Shown piece after piece: positions 7,412-16,374 of a DNA stretch of 38,007 nt. Source of the stretch: Lachnospiraceae bacterium (lineage in GTDB: Bacteria > Bacillota > Clostridia > Lachnospirales > Lachnospiraceae); assembly GCA_021205755.1 (NCBI GenBank), contig JAJPWX010000093.1, positions 1 through 38,007 on the forward strand. The letters run 5' to 3'. Position numbers and translations under genes: made by a program. Numbering within the stretch: the stretch's first letter is position 1; each line of letters opens with the position of its first letter. The notes below the pieces were generated by a model. That model was not told where the DNA came from. It was given only the letters and a program-made list of their open reading frames with translations, and made no database searches.

Positions 7412-8091
7412 TGGATACACGAGAAGCAAAATTTGATCTGCGGACAAAACTGATGCTGCTATTGGTTGTGAATCTCTTTTTACTTCTCAGCCATGCCTTT
7501 ATCTTTGAACTGGTTCTGGTATTCGGCTGTCTGCTGCTCATTACCATAGACGGACAGCCGAAAAGTGCCCTGCATTTTTTGACTGCTTTTTTCATCATGC
7601 TTGGAATCGACCAGCTTGCCACGCCTCACATGAATGGGTTTGCCTTTACACTGGTATCCTTCCTTGTGGTATCTCTGCGAAAATTCCTTCCCTGTTTTAT
7701 CCTGGGGAAATGGATCTTAACAAAAACAGAAGTCAGCGAATTTGTTGCAGTCATGTGGAAGCTGCGCCTTCCGCAGACCGCAATCATTCCGCTGTCTGTG
7801 ATCTTCCGCTATTTTCCTACGATTAAAGAAGAATGGATCTCTATCCGGGCGGCTATGAAGATGCGCGGCATCCATGTTTCTCTGGAACACATCATGGTTC
7901 CTCTTTTGATGTCTGCGGTGAATATCAGCGAAGAGCTGTCGGCGGCAGCTCTTTGCCGGGGCTTAGATAATCCCGGTGTTCATACCAGTCTTGTGCAGGT
8001 GAAGTTCGGCTATCACGATTATGCCGTCTGGGTGATAACCGGAGTTTTGGCAGTGTCAGCATTGTTTTTGAAAGGGGTGGGGATTTTATGA
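7408..8091 (+). CDS. ecfT: ECF transporter transmembrane component T
   Basis: The 227-residue integral membrane protein couples the S component to the ATPases. The two coupling motifs of EcfT are visible: AAMKMRGI near residue 150 and AALCRGLDNP near residue 188, the Ala...Arg-Gly signatures that dock into the ATPase grooves. Hydrophobic helices occupy about residues 11-50, 62-85 and the C-terminus (WVITGVLAVSALFLKGVG). Both ends overlap neighbours by four bases, so the S, T and ATPase genes are translated as one unit. Confidence 0.88.
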   Translation: MMDTREAKFDLRTKLMLLLVVNLFLLLSHAFIFELVLVFGCLLLITIDGQPKSALHFLTAFFIMLGIDQLATPHMNGFAFTLVSFLVVSLRKFLPCFILGKWILTKTEVSEFVAVMWKLRLPQTAIIPLSVIFRYFPTIKEEWISIRAAMKMRGIHVSLEHIMVPLLMSAVNISEELSAAALCRGLDNPGVHTSLVQVKFGYHDYAVWVITGVLAVSALFLKGVGIL

Positions 8092-9614
8092 TTTCTTTTC
8101 AGAATGTGACCTGGTCCTATCAGGAAGACGGCGAAAGTAAAAGCCTGGATTCCATCCATCTGGAAGTAAAGGATGGAGAGTGTATCCTGCTCTGCGGGAA
8201 AAGCGGATGTGGGAAAACAACGATGACCCGCCTGCTGGGCGGCCTGATCCCCAACTTCTATGAAGGAAATCTGCAGGGTGCCGTATTGCTGGACGGGAAG
8301 AATCTTTGCGACCTTCCCATGTATGAAATCTCAAAACAGGTCGGCAGTGTATTCCAGAATCCCCGGACGCAGTTCTATACCGTCAACACCACCAGTGAGA
8401 TCGCCTTCGGCTGCGAGAATCTTGGCATGGAACCGGAAATGGAAACGCCCCCTCGCTCCGCTCAGCGGCAGGACGATTCGCCCATGCAAAATCGCTTCGC
8501 GATGGGCGAATCTATCGCTGCCCGTGTCAGACAGACGGTCAGGGATCTGGAAATTGAATCTCTGCTTGATCGAAACATCTTCCATCTGTCGGGAGGCGAA
8601 AAGCAGATCATCGCCCTTGCCAGCATTTATGCCATGTTCCCATCGGTCTATGTACTGGACGAGCCATCCTCCAACCTGGATGTTCAGGCAATTGAAAAAC
8701 TGCAAAAGATATTGACGCTTCTAAAGCAGCAAGGCAAGACCATCATCATTGCAGAACACCGCACATGGTATCTCAAAAATCTTGTAGACCGGGCGATCTA
8801 TATGGAGGACGGGAAAATCGTCCGGGAATATACGATGGCGGAATTAGCACAGTTCACGATTGAAGAACAGTTTCAGAGCGGGATTCGGACGGTGGATCTT
8901 CTCTCCTATCCGATCACCCCCTGCACGGCTGCTCCTTCCAACCATACAATAAAGCTTCAGGATATTCACTGCTTCTATGGAAAAACGGAGGCACTTTCTA
9001 TCCCAGAGCTGTCGATTAATTCCGGCCAGATCACCGCGATCATCGGCAACAACGGAGCGGGAAAATCCACGTTTGTCTCCTGCATGTGCGGGCTTTTGAA
9101 GAAGGTGAAAGGAACGATTCTGCTGGATGGGAAAAAGCAAACGGCAAAAAAACGGGTGAAGCAAAGCTATCTTGTCATGCAGGAGACAGGCCACCAGCTT
9201 TTTTCCGACAGTGTCCGCGAAGAAATTGTACTGGGAAATCGTGCCCCATCCGAAAAGAGCTTGCAGGAAATCATGAAGTCTCTGGATATTTCAGACCTTG
9301 CCGACCGCCATCCCATGACCTTATCCGGCGGACAGAAGCAGCGGGTGGTCATTGCCTCTGCCTGTGTTTGTGGAAAAAAGATTTTGTATTTTGACGAACC
9401 TACATCCGGCCTTGATTTCAGCCACATGATGGAAACCTGCCAGCTGTTAAAGCAGCTCCAGAAAGAAGATGTCTTTCTGTTTATTATTACCCATGATTAC
9501 GAAATGATTGCTTCTGTCTGCGACAGTGTGATCCATATCGAGGATGGACGGGTACAGGAACAATATCTTTTGGATGAAGTCGGAATTGTAAAATTGCAGG
9601 AATTTTTTTCCTGA
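8088..9614 (+). CDS. ECF transporter double ATPase (two fused EcfA domains) carrying an in-frame repeat
   Basis: The 508-residue protein contains two ABC ATPase domains in one chain. Domain 1: Walker A GKSGCGKTT, signature LSGGEKQIIAL, Walker B VYVLDEPSSNLD. Domain 2: Walker A GNNGAGKST, signature LSGGQKQRVVIA, Walker B ILYFDEPTSGLD. It energises the S and T components encoded just upstream. In domain 1, between FGCENLGMEPEM and RVRQTVRDLEIESLLDR, about 26 residues of odd composition (TPPRSAQRQDDSPMQNRFAM and a few more) interrupt the helical region where EcfA proteins are normally continuous. The DNA there is a strong palindrome (8475-8512). The frame is kept, so the gene may still work. Confidence 0.87.
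   Translation: MISFQNVTWSYQEDGESKSLDSIHLEVKDGECILLCGKSGCGKTTMTRLLGGLIPNFYEGNLQGAVLLDGKNLCDLPMYEISKQVGSVFQNPRTQFYTVNTTSEIAFGCENLGMEPEMETPPRSAQRQDDSPMQNRFAMGESIAARVRQTVRDLEIESLLDRNIFHLSGGEKQIIALASIYAMFPSVYVLDEPSSNLDVQAIEKLQKILTLLKQQGKTIIIAEHRTWYLKNLVDRAIYMEDGKIVREYTMAELAQFTIEEQFQSGIRTVDLLSYPITPCTAAPSNHTIKLQDIHCFYGKTEALSIPELSINSGQITAIIGNNGAGKSTFVSCMCGLLKKVKGTILLDGKKQTAKKRVKQSYLVMQETGHQLFSDSVREEIVLGNRAPSEKSLQEIMKSLDISDLADRHPMTLSGGQKQRVVIASACVCGKKILYFDEPTSGLDFSHMMETCQLLKQLQKEDVFLFIITHDYEMIASVCDSVIHIEDGRVQEQYLLDEVGIVKLQEFFS
8475..8512 (+). repeat. REP-like palindrome inserted inside the ECF ATPase gene
   Basis: The arms GATTCGCCCAT (8475-8485) and ATGGGCGAATC (8502-8512) are perfectly complementary over 11 bases, with a small inner hairpin ATCGC-ttc-GCGAT. 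The preceding bases (about 8443-8474) are also foreign to the protein family alignment, so the full insertion is probably about 75-80 bases, a multiple of three. Confidence 0.65.
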
Positions 9615-9622
9615 AACAGATT

Positions 9623-9683
9623 ACTGCCTGAAACCGCCTGAAAAGCGACTTACGTCGTTTAGTTTAAAATAATTACAGGCAGT
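9623..9683. repeat. Inverted repeat after the ECF operon
   Basis: ACTGCCTG (9623-9630) pairs with CAGGCAGT (9676-9683), and GCGAC-ttac-GTCGT forms a second hairpin inside. It begins nine bases after the ATPase stop codon and may serve as a 3' structure of the mRNA. There is no clear U-run, so I do not call it an intrinsic terminator. Confidence 0.4.
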
Positions 9684-9858
9684 TTCTGGCAGAATAACCC
9701 GGCAAACTCGTTTACAGTTTTATTTCCTCTTCTATGCTCTCTTTCACAATCCTTGAAATCTTCAGGTTTCCGATTTCGTAGAAACTTCTCCGTGAGGATG
9801 CCGGCCTGCGTCTGGATTTTTTCCTCATTATTATGATGCAAATGTCATTTCCTGGTGA
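9684..9858. other. Intergenic stretch without a convincing gene
   Basis: This lies between the end of the ECF operon and the enolase terminator. Two short overlapping minus-strand frames exist here. One ends in an Arg/Ser-rich peptide (RKKSRRRPASSRRSFYEI) that might be a remnant, but it has no supported start and would lie beyond the enolase terminator. I see no RNA gene. Confidence 0.4.
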
Positions 9859-9897
9859 TAAAAAACGGCCGAAAGTAACATAGAACCTTCGGCCAAA
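9859..9897 (-). terminator. Intrinsic terminator of enolase
   Basis: On the minus strand GGCCGAAGG and CTTTCGGCC form a stem of about nine pairs with a short loop (9894-9867), followed by GTTTTTTA. It begins 16 bases after the enolase stop codon. Confidence 0.82.
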
Positions 9898-9910
9898 TGC
9901 TGCCATATTT

Positions 9911-11290
<1,380 letters not shown>

Positions 11291-11299
11291 TCACGAGCA

Positions 11300-11315
11300 G
11301 TTAGTTATTTCTAAC
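11300..11315 (-). promoter_or_regulatory. Metal-box-like operator before enolase
   Basis: GTTAG-TTATTT-CTAAC lies seven bases downstream of the minus-strand -10 box, covering the expected start. A second, degenerate copy (TGTAG-CAGATA-CTAAC, 11325-11340) sits inside the promoter spacer and -10 box, 25 bases away. Confidence 0.68.
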
Positions 11316-11322
11316 CTTTTGT

Positions 11323-11351
11323 ATTGTAGCAGATACTAACAGGAAGCGCAA
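11323..11351 (-). promoter_or_regulatory. Sigma-A promoter of enolase
   Basis: On the minus strand TTGCGC (11351-11346) and TACAAT (11328-11323) are spaced by 17 bases. The leader of about 110 bases includes CCCTGT...ACAGGG, a possible small hairpin. Confidence 0.65.
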
Positions 11352-11401
11352 GAGAAAAATATAAGATTTTTTTCCGCAGTCTGGATATAAAGATAAAAAC
11401 A

Positions 11402-12049
11402 CTATTTCTGCCCCTTCCCAGGTCTCAGGGAACAGCTTCCGTTCAACGCATACTGACAATCGCAACAGTCATCCCCGTACCCCAGCGTTTTTGTCCGGTG
11501 AAATCCATTTTTCATGTAATAAGCAACGATGTAATCAACCGCACAAATTCCCGGCAGGATGCCCTTTGCATCAAACTTCTCCGCATAAGCAATGAATCCG
11601 CATTTCCTGATATTGATCATGAATTCATTCTCGTTGATATCCCTATACTCTATTTCCCAGTCAAAGGGATGCAGCTTTCCGCTTTCCTGCCGGAGCATAT
11701 GCTGCTTCGCTTTTTTCCTGAAACCGTTCAAATAGGTCTTACCGACCATGTGCAGCAGCGGCTTCGGAACAGTCAGCAGCATTTTCTCATTCATATGCCA
11801 CATAAGCTCATCCGCCTGCTCCTGATCCATTCCCGATTCCATCATCGCCTTGTACCAGCCAACATAAGAAGGCGCATAAGCGTAGTTAAAGGAAAATATG
11901 CTTTCCCCGATATCTGGAGTTTCCTTAAGGACTCTCTTAAACCAGGAATCGGACCTCTTTTTAAATTGTACATAAAAACTCTTTCCATACATCTGTACAA
12001 TCATTTTCCTGCTTCTTGTCATCGTCAGGTAATAAATAATCTTCATCAT
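11402..12049 (-). CDS. ATC-hydrolase-like protein (second paralog, Cys-rich C-terminus)
   Basis: The 215-residue protein shares the layout of the ATC-hydrolase-family protein at 1593-2237. It has a basic helical N-terminus, then a RKCGFIAYAEKF...GILPGICAVDYIVAYYM segment, then KTLGYGDDCCDCQYALNGSC. The spacing KCG...LPxxCxxD and the CD pair match, with extra cysteines at the end that could bind metal. The start codon overlaps the stop of the alpha/beta hydrolase gene by four bases, so the pair is co-translated. Substrate unknown; the family name is from motif similarity only. Confidence 0.72.
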   Translation of the reverse strand: MMKIIYYLTMTRSRKMIVQMYGKSFYVQFKKRSDSWFKRVLKETPDIGESIFSFNYAYAPSYVGWYKAMMESGMDQEQADELMWHMNEKMLLTVPKPLLHMVGKTYLNGFRKKAKQHMLRQESGKLHPFDWEIEYRDINENEFMINIRKCGFIAYAEKFDAKGILPGICAVDYIVAYYMKNGFHRTKTLGYGDDCCDCQYALNGSCSLRPGKGQK

Positions 12050-13227
12050 TGTTCCAGGCTCTCCAACCAGCTACAGATCGTGTCAAGAGCCAGCTTTCCA
12101 TTTCCCACATTACAATGGTTTTCTGCTTCTTCTTTTTCCGTAAAAAGGCGGAAGGTAAGGCTTCTCACATTCGTAAACATATCAATTTCCCTGCCGATCA
12201 TATGGTAGTCGATAAAGTGATCCCTGCTCGCTCCAAGAATCAGAAGATCCTGGGTGACCTTATCCGCGACCGGCTCCAGACAGTAATCTGCCAGCTTCGT
12301 TGCATATCCATATGCGCTGTCTGCTTCATAAGCATACATCCCATGCTTTAAGCCCCAGTCGATCATTGGCTCCTTTTTGGCTTTCGCATTAAAAATCAGA
12401 TTGACCAGCCTTTTTGCATGAAGTTTCATAAGCAAATAAAAAATCTTCCGCAGAGCCGACGGCTGTCCGCCGATAATCACATCCAAAAAGGACGGGAATA
12501 CAGACCACGCAACGACTTTAGTGATGCGTTTGTCAAACGCGGCCGCCCTCGGTGCAAGATAGCCGCCCAACGATACGCCAATGATCGTCACATCGGAGAG
12601 CTTGAAAAAATCAAGCACCGCTTTCACTGGCTTTTCCCATTCATGTGTGAAGTGCATTCCCTGTGTGCGGATCACACCGCCCTGCCCCGGCCCCTCAAAC
12701 AAATAGACTTCAAAGCCTTTTTCCTGCAAATACAGCAGGGAGAACAAAAATTCCTCAAAATAGCTGTCATTTCCGCCATGAAAGAGCAGCGTTCCTCTGC
12801 TTTCCCCTTCCGGCTTCACATGCATAACAGGCAGTTTCACGCCCTCATACGGCACTTCATACCTTCTGATGCGGGGATTTTCTCCTTCGAAATAATCCGC
12901 GTAATATTCATAAAAAAGAACTGTGGCCTTTTCATAATATTTTTTCTTGTCGGGATCGCCGTCATACATAAAAAATTCGCTCATACGGTAATAAGCGATC
13001 GCGTTCTCAAACCGTTTCTTCTCCATTGCCTCGTCTCCGAGCGCAATCAGTTCACGTTTCCAGTCGGCGCTGTTTTTAATTCTCCCGCTGATTTTCTGAA
13101 TATCCTCCAGACGCCCGCCGTCCCAATTGATAGTGCGGTTGAGTTGATAATTAAAATTCGCCTCATCATTCAGCTTATACACGCCTTTTTTCAGAGCTAT
13201 CGGCTGCGAAATATCATATTTTTTCAT
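12046..13227 (-). CDS. Alpha/beta hydrolase (FrsA/dienelactone-hydrolase-like)
   Basis: The 393-residue protein has an N-terminal helical region of about 130 residues followed by an alpha/beta hydrolase fold. The oxyanion strand is GTLLFHGGNDS, the nucleophile elbow is IIGVSLGGYLA (Ser), the acid is likely the Asp in LILGASRDHFIDY and the base the His in EEAENHCNVGNG. This matches cytosolic esterase or acyl hydrolases of the FrsA type. The substrate is unknown. No Shine-Dalgarno sequence is visible before the ATG; instead a REP-like hairpin ends 13 bases upstream. It overlaps the downstream ATC-hydrolase-like gene by four bases. Confidence 0.83.
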   Translation of the reverse strand: MKKYDISQPIALKKGVYKLNDEANFNYQLNRTINWDGGRLEDIQKISGRIKNSADWKRELIALGDEAMEKKRFENAIAYYRMSEFFMYDGDPDKKKYYEKATVLFYEYYADYFEGENPRIRRYEVPYEGVKLPVMHVKPEGESRGTLLFHGGNDSYFEEFLFSLLYLQEKGFEVYLFEGPGQGGVIRTQGMHFTHEWEKPVKAVLDFFKLSDVTIIGVSLGGYLAPRAAAFDKRITKVVAWSVFPSFLDVIIGGQPSALRKIFYLLMKLHAKRLVNLIFNAKAKKEPMIDWGLKHGMYAYEADSAYGYATKLADYCLEPVADKVTQDLLILGASRDHFIDYHMIGREIDMFTNVRSLTFRLFTEKEEAENHCNVGNGKLALDTICSWLESLEQ

Positions 13228-13240
13228 AGATAAAATGAAA

Positions 13241-13308
13241 GCCGCGCATTTAAAGTTGCGCTTCGCGCAAGGCGCGGCCTACGTCCATACTCGCAAGCGA
13301 GTATGGAC
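13241..13308. repeat. Two tandem palindromes directly upstream of the hydrolase start
   Basis: First hairpin: GCCGCGC (13241-13247) pairs with GCGCGGC (13272-13278), with TTGCGC-ttc-GCGCAA inside. Second: GTCCATACTCGC (13283-13294) and GCGAGTATGGAC (13297-13308) form a perfect 12-base stem around AA. They occupy the place where the ribosome site and leader of the hydrolase gene should be. Confidence 0.65.
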
Positions 13309-13310
13309 AA

Positions 13311-13352
13311 TAAAAGCCTCCTTGTTGATACCGTTTTATCATACAAGGAAGC
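13311..13352 (-). terminator. Likely terminator between the AraC gene and the hydrolase operon
   Basis: In the minus-strand RNA GCTTCCTTGT pairs with ACAAGGAGGC (ten pairs, one wobble), followed by TTTTATT. It would end transcripts coming from the AraC gene. Confidence 0.55.
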
Positions 13353-13390
13353 TCTCCGCTTTCAATTACACGCTAACATGCTATATTTTT

Positions 13391-13440
13391 TCATACTGCG
13401 TTCGCAGCAAGCGCAAAGACTTGTTCCGAATAGTCACATT
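13391..13440 (+). repeat. REP-like dispersed repeat, copy 2
   Basis: TCATAC...TTCGCAGCAAGCGCAAAG, then TTGTTCCGAATAGTCACA, matches copy 1 (6731-6780) along its length with scattered substitutions. It abuts the stop codon of the AraC gene. Confidence 0.55.
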
Positions 13441-14155
13441 AACTTTTCATAAAATCGCTCAGGGAAATCCCAAACATTCTCTTACAGGTCGCCGCTAGAT
13501 GGGACGGGGAGTCGAAACCTGCCATCATTGCCGCATCCGTAATATTCCCCGATTTCAACAAATGAATATAGCTCTTTCTTATTTTTTCCAGTGCCAGATA
13601 TCGGCGCAGGGCGATCCCCACATTTTCTTTAAATAGATGGGAAAAACGGCTGACAGAAATTCCGGCTTCCGCCGCCAGTTTGCTTATCGTATCAGCTTCA
13701 ATGCTCTCAAGGCTTTTAAGCGTCTCAAGAGCATTCTGTATCCGCTCGTCCATGGAAAGAGAGAAATCTTCTATCCCCAGCATATCGGTGATCGCCTCGT
13801 CCACAGCTGGAAGCGAGCGGGCATCAAGCCATACATTTCTTATTTTCTGTACAGTCTCACCATCCAGGACAGCATAGTTCTGCCCCTTCAGATAACGACA
13901 GGACAGTTCATTGGCAAATAAAGAAGTTTTATCGAACAGGCAGATGAGCAGTTCCCCCTTTTCCGCGCAAGCTGTATGCAGAACATCGGAATCAATGCAT
14001 ACTCCCTCAGCTTCAAATTCATACTGATTCACGCTGCACCTGATTTTATGAGAAACCCCGATTATGATATGCGACAATAGGTGCCTGTGTTTTTCCGGTT
14101 CATGGTAAGCCGCATTCAGATACAGCCTGTCGTATTGAAAGAAAAATTCTGTCAC
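13439..14155 (-). CDS. AraC-family transcriptional regulator
   Basis: The 238-residue protein has an N-terminal cupin-like sensing half (EKHRHLLSHIIIGVSHKIRC) and a C-terminal AraC domain with two helix-turn-helix units: ISKLAAEAGISVSRFSHLFKE and ITDAAMMAGFDSPSHLAATCK, ending RMFGISLSDFMKS. I place the start at the GTG of 14155-14153 because GGGAG lies eight bases before it. The open frame upstream of that runs through repeat-like, non-coding DNA. It is transcribed in the same direction as the siderophore importer upstream and the hydrolase pair downstream. Such regulators often respond to a transported ligand, but no target can be named. Confidence 0.82.
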   Translation of the reverse strand: MTEFFFQYDRLYLNAAYHEPEKHRHLLSHIIIGVSHKIRCSVNQYEFEAEGVCIDSDVLHTACAEKGELLICLFDKTSLFANELSCRYLKGQNYAVLDGETVQKIRNVWLDARSLPAVDEAITDMLGIEDFSLSMDERIQNALETLKSLESIEADTISKLAAEAGISVSRFSHLFKENVGIALRRYLALEKIRKSYIHLLKSGNITDAAMMAGFDSPSHLAATCKRMFGISLSDFMKS

Positions 14156-14504
14156 AATATTATCTCCCTTTTCATCTGCCCTTCTGATTAAGGAAAGATT
14201 GAGTCTACCGCAGCATTCTTTCACGCCAGAACACCATATGTACGTACTTGCTTGCGAATATGAACGAAACGCGTCAATATGGAAACGCCCCCTCACAAAG
14301 CGAGGGGGCAATCTCCGTTCCACTCCGATCGGTGCTTAACCGACGTCCACCGGGTCTCCACTTCGCTCCGTTCCGCCCTAATCGCGTGCCACTGGCACCC
14401 AGGACCGTCCAGCACCACGTTGCCAATCATAGAAACGCTTCGCATTTGAGTGGCGCTTGCGATGTGATTTTCATAACGCGGCTTTCCTTATTATATTTAT
14501 ACGA
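14156..14504. other. Gene-free, repeat-rich stretch between the binding-protein gene and AraC
   Basis: About 350 bases hold no credible gene. From about 14279 to 14480 the DNA is GC-rich, with several hairpins, for example GCCCCCTC-acaaagc-GAGGGGGC (14287-14309) and GTGCC-act-GGCAC. ATGGAAACGCCCCCTC (14279-14294) is identical to 8439-8454 at the edge of the insertion in the ECF ATPase gene. The composition differs from neighbouring coding DNA. Confidence 0.45.
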
Positions 14505-15449
14505 TTATTCTTCTGCGAGCAGTACGCTCTCCAGATCAGCGAGCATCGTATCCAGTGCGGTAATTCCGCCTTCTGCTGTGTACCACACGGCAGGATGCTC
14601 CAGATACACGATGTTGCCGTTCTGGTAAGCATCCGTCTGCATCACCAGTTCATTTTCCATAATCTCCTGTGCCAGCTGCGCTCCTTCTGTCTGAATCGCC
14701 GCGTCGCGATCCATCACAAAAATATAATCTGGGTTCTGCTCCAGAATTGTCTCAAAAGAAGACTCATTACCATGTGTTGAAGTTGAGTCCGCCGCAGTGA
14801 GATTCTCAAATCCAATCTCCACGCCGATGATGGAGCAGCGGCCATCATTCCCAAGCAGATTGAAGCTGCCGCTGGTGCACATACCTACCAGCGCGGTCTT
14901 GCCCTCAGCTATCTCCCGAAGTGCCGCGATGCGATCATCAAAGGCTGTCATTTTTTCATCAATCTGATCTTCCAGGCCAAAGATGGAGGCGATTGTTGTC
15001 GCGTTCTTGCGGACACTCTCTACCAGGCCGATCTCGCTGTCCGTCGCCAAATATACGACCGGTGCGATCTCGCTCAGGTCGTCATAAATAGAACTCAACC
15101 GGCCGCCGATGAAAATAATATCCGGCTCGCACTCCATAACCGCTTCCAGATCCGCTTCTTTGATATTACCGAGGTTCAAAATATTTTCATCTTCCGCATA
15201 GGAGGAAAGGTATTCGATCGAAGTGCTGGCGGTACCTACTACCCGGTCGCCCAAGCCAAGATTATCCAGGATGTCCAGAGAAGCCAGATCCAGGATCGCG
15301 ATGCGCTCCGGGTCATATGGAACCTCTACCTCCGCTTCTTCACCATCCGCATTCAATGCAGTAATGGTAATCGTTTCTGCTTCTTCCGCACAGCAGGCTG
15401 TACTGATTGTCATTGCCGCGACAAGCGCAGCGAAAATAAGTCTTTTCAT
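14505..15449 (-). CDS. Siderophore-binding lipoprotein of an ABC importer (YclQ/FatB-like)
   Basis: The 314-residue protein is a class III (FecB/TroA) binding protein. An N-terminal signal (MKRLIFAALVAAMTISTACC) ends in a cysteine pair that could be lipidated, although the lipobox is not canonical. The mature part shows PERIAILDLASLDILDNLGL, GLGDRVVG, LEAVMECEPDIIFIGG and a second lobe with LLGNDGRCSIIGVEIGFENL and SFETILEQNPDYIFVMDRD, typical of catecholate siderophore receptors. The start is the ATG at 15449 because AAAGGAG lies nine bases before it; the in-frame GTG six bases upstream is too close to the ribosome site. It is the last gene of a permease-permease-ATPase-binding protein operon, the same order as Bacillus yclNOPQ. 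Confidence 0.87.
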   Translation of the reverse strand: MKRLIFAALVAAMTISTACCAEEAETITITALNADGEEAEVEVPYDPERIAILDLASLDILDNLGLGDRVVGTASTSIEYLSSYAEDENILNLGNIKEADLEAVMECEPDIIFIGGRLSSIYDDLSEIAPVVYLATDSEIGLVESVRKNATTIASIFGLEDQIDEKMTAFDDRIAALREIAEGKTALVGMCTSGSFNLLGNDGRCSIIGVEIGFENLTAADSTSTHGNESSFETILEQNPDYIFVMDRDAAIQTEGAQLAQEIMENELVMQTDAYQNGNIVYLEHPAVWYTAEGGITALDTMLADLESVLLAEE

Positions 15450-15528
15450 TTTCACAATCTCCTTTTATAAAGTACTGAAATAATAAAATCTGTAGTAATT
15501 GTGGAACTCTCTGCAGTTCCTGTTTTTC

Positions 15529-16281
15529 TTAATAGTAGATCGACAATGGTTTTCCCTCGATCTCCATGATCTCGAAATCTACGTTGTAAATGCGCGCCAG
15601 GGTCTCTTTCGTCATCACCTCCTTTACGGTACCGAATTTTTCGATCTTCCCGTCCTTGAACGCACAGATGTAGTCCGAGTAAAATGCTGCGTAATTAATT
15701 TCATGCAGCACTAAAATCACCGTCTTCCCAAGCTCATCGCAGAGGCGACGGACAATTTTCATCATATTGGTGGCGTGGTAAATATCCAGATTATTCGTCG
15801 GCTCATCCAGCAGGATGTACTCCGTATCCTGAGCAATTACCATTGCGATATATGCTCTCTGGCGCTGTCCGCCTGAAAGCTCATCAATAAACCGATCCTC
15901 AAATTCCTCCAGTTCCATATAAGCGATCGCCTGGCTGATAATCTCCTCATCCTCCTTTGTCGTGTGGTTCCCGGAATAGGGAAAGCGTCCAAAGGTCACC
16001 AGTTCCCGGACTGTCAGTTTCATCTGAATGTTATTTGTCTGGGTGAGAATTGCCAGACGCTTTGCCAGATCACGACTTTTCCACTGCGTAATATCTTTCC
16101 CTTCAAAATCCACTGCACCGCCGTCCCGTGCAATCAGCCTGGACAATATGTTCAAAACGGTCGACTTGCCGGCACCGTTCGGTCCGATCATGGAAATGAC
16201 TGCCCGCTTCGGAATCTCGAAGCTGACTCCATCGACTACCGTTTTACCGTCGTATTGCTTTGTCAGTTTTTTTGCAAACAT
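15529..16281 (-). CDS. Siderophore ABC importer ATPase (FepC/YclP-like)
   Basis: The 250-residue ATPase has Walker A (GPNGAGKST), Q-loop (ILTQTNNIQMKLTVRELVTFG), signature (LSGGQRQRAYIAMVIAQD), Walker B (YILLDEPTNNLD) and the switch His (LVLHEINYA). Length and the VTFGRFPYSG segment match ATPases of the FecE/FepC class that power FecCD permeases. It lies 93 bases after the second permease gene and 79 bases before the binding protein gene, all on one strand. Confidence 0.92.
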   Translation of the reverse strand: MFAKKLTKQYDGKTVVDGVSFEIPKRAVISMIGPNGAGKSTVLNILSRLIARDGGAVDFEGKDITQWKSRDLAKRLAILTQTNNIQMKLTVRELVTFGRFPYSGNHTTKEDEEIISQAIAYMELEEFEDRFIDELSGGQRQRAYIAMVIAQDTEYILLDEPTNNLDIYHATNMMKIVRRLCDELGKTVILVLHEINYAAFYSDYICAFKDGKIEKFGTVKEVMTKETLARIYNVDFEIMEIEGKPLSIYY

Positions 16282-16374
16282 GGTCTGCTCCTTTCTTTTT
16301 TATGCACAAAACCTTTTTCTGCCCGATTAAAATTCGCATGGCCGACGTCAGGAATACCCCGCAAACAACCGCAT

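Noticed and set aside
9659-9841. 60-codon minus-strand frame after enolase, and an overlapping Arg-rich one
   Set aside because: Both lie beyond the enolase terminator without a promoter; two overlapping frames look equally good, so neither is supported.
14156-14323. Longer AraC regulator starting at 14323
   Set aside because: The extra 56 codons run through repeat-like DNA and do not look like an AraC N-terminus. The GTG at 14155 has a proper ribosome site.
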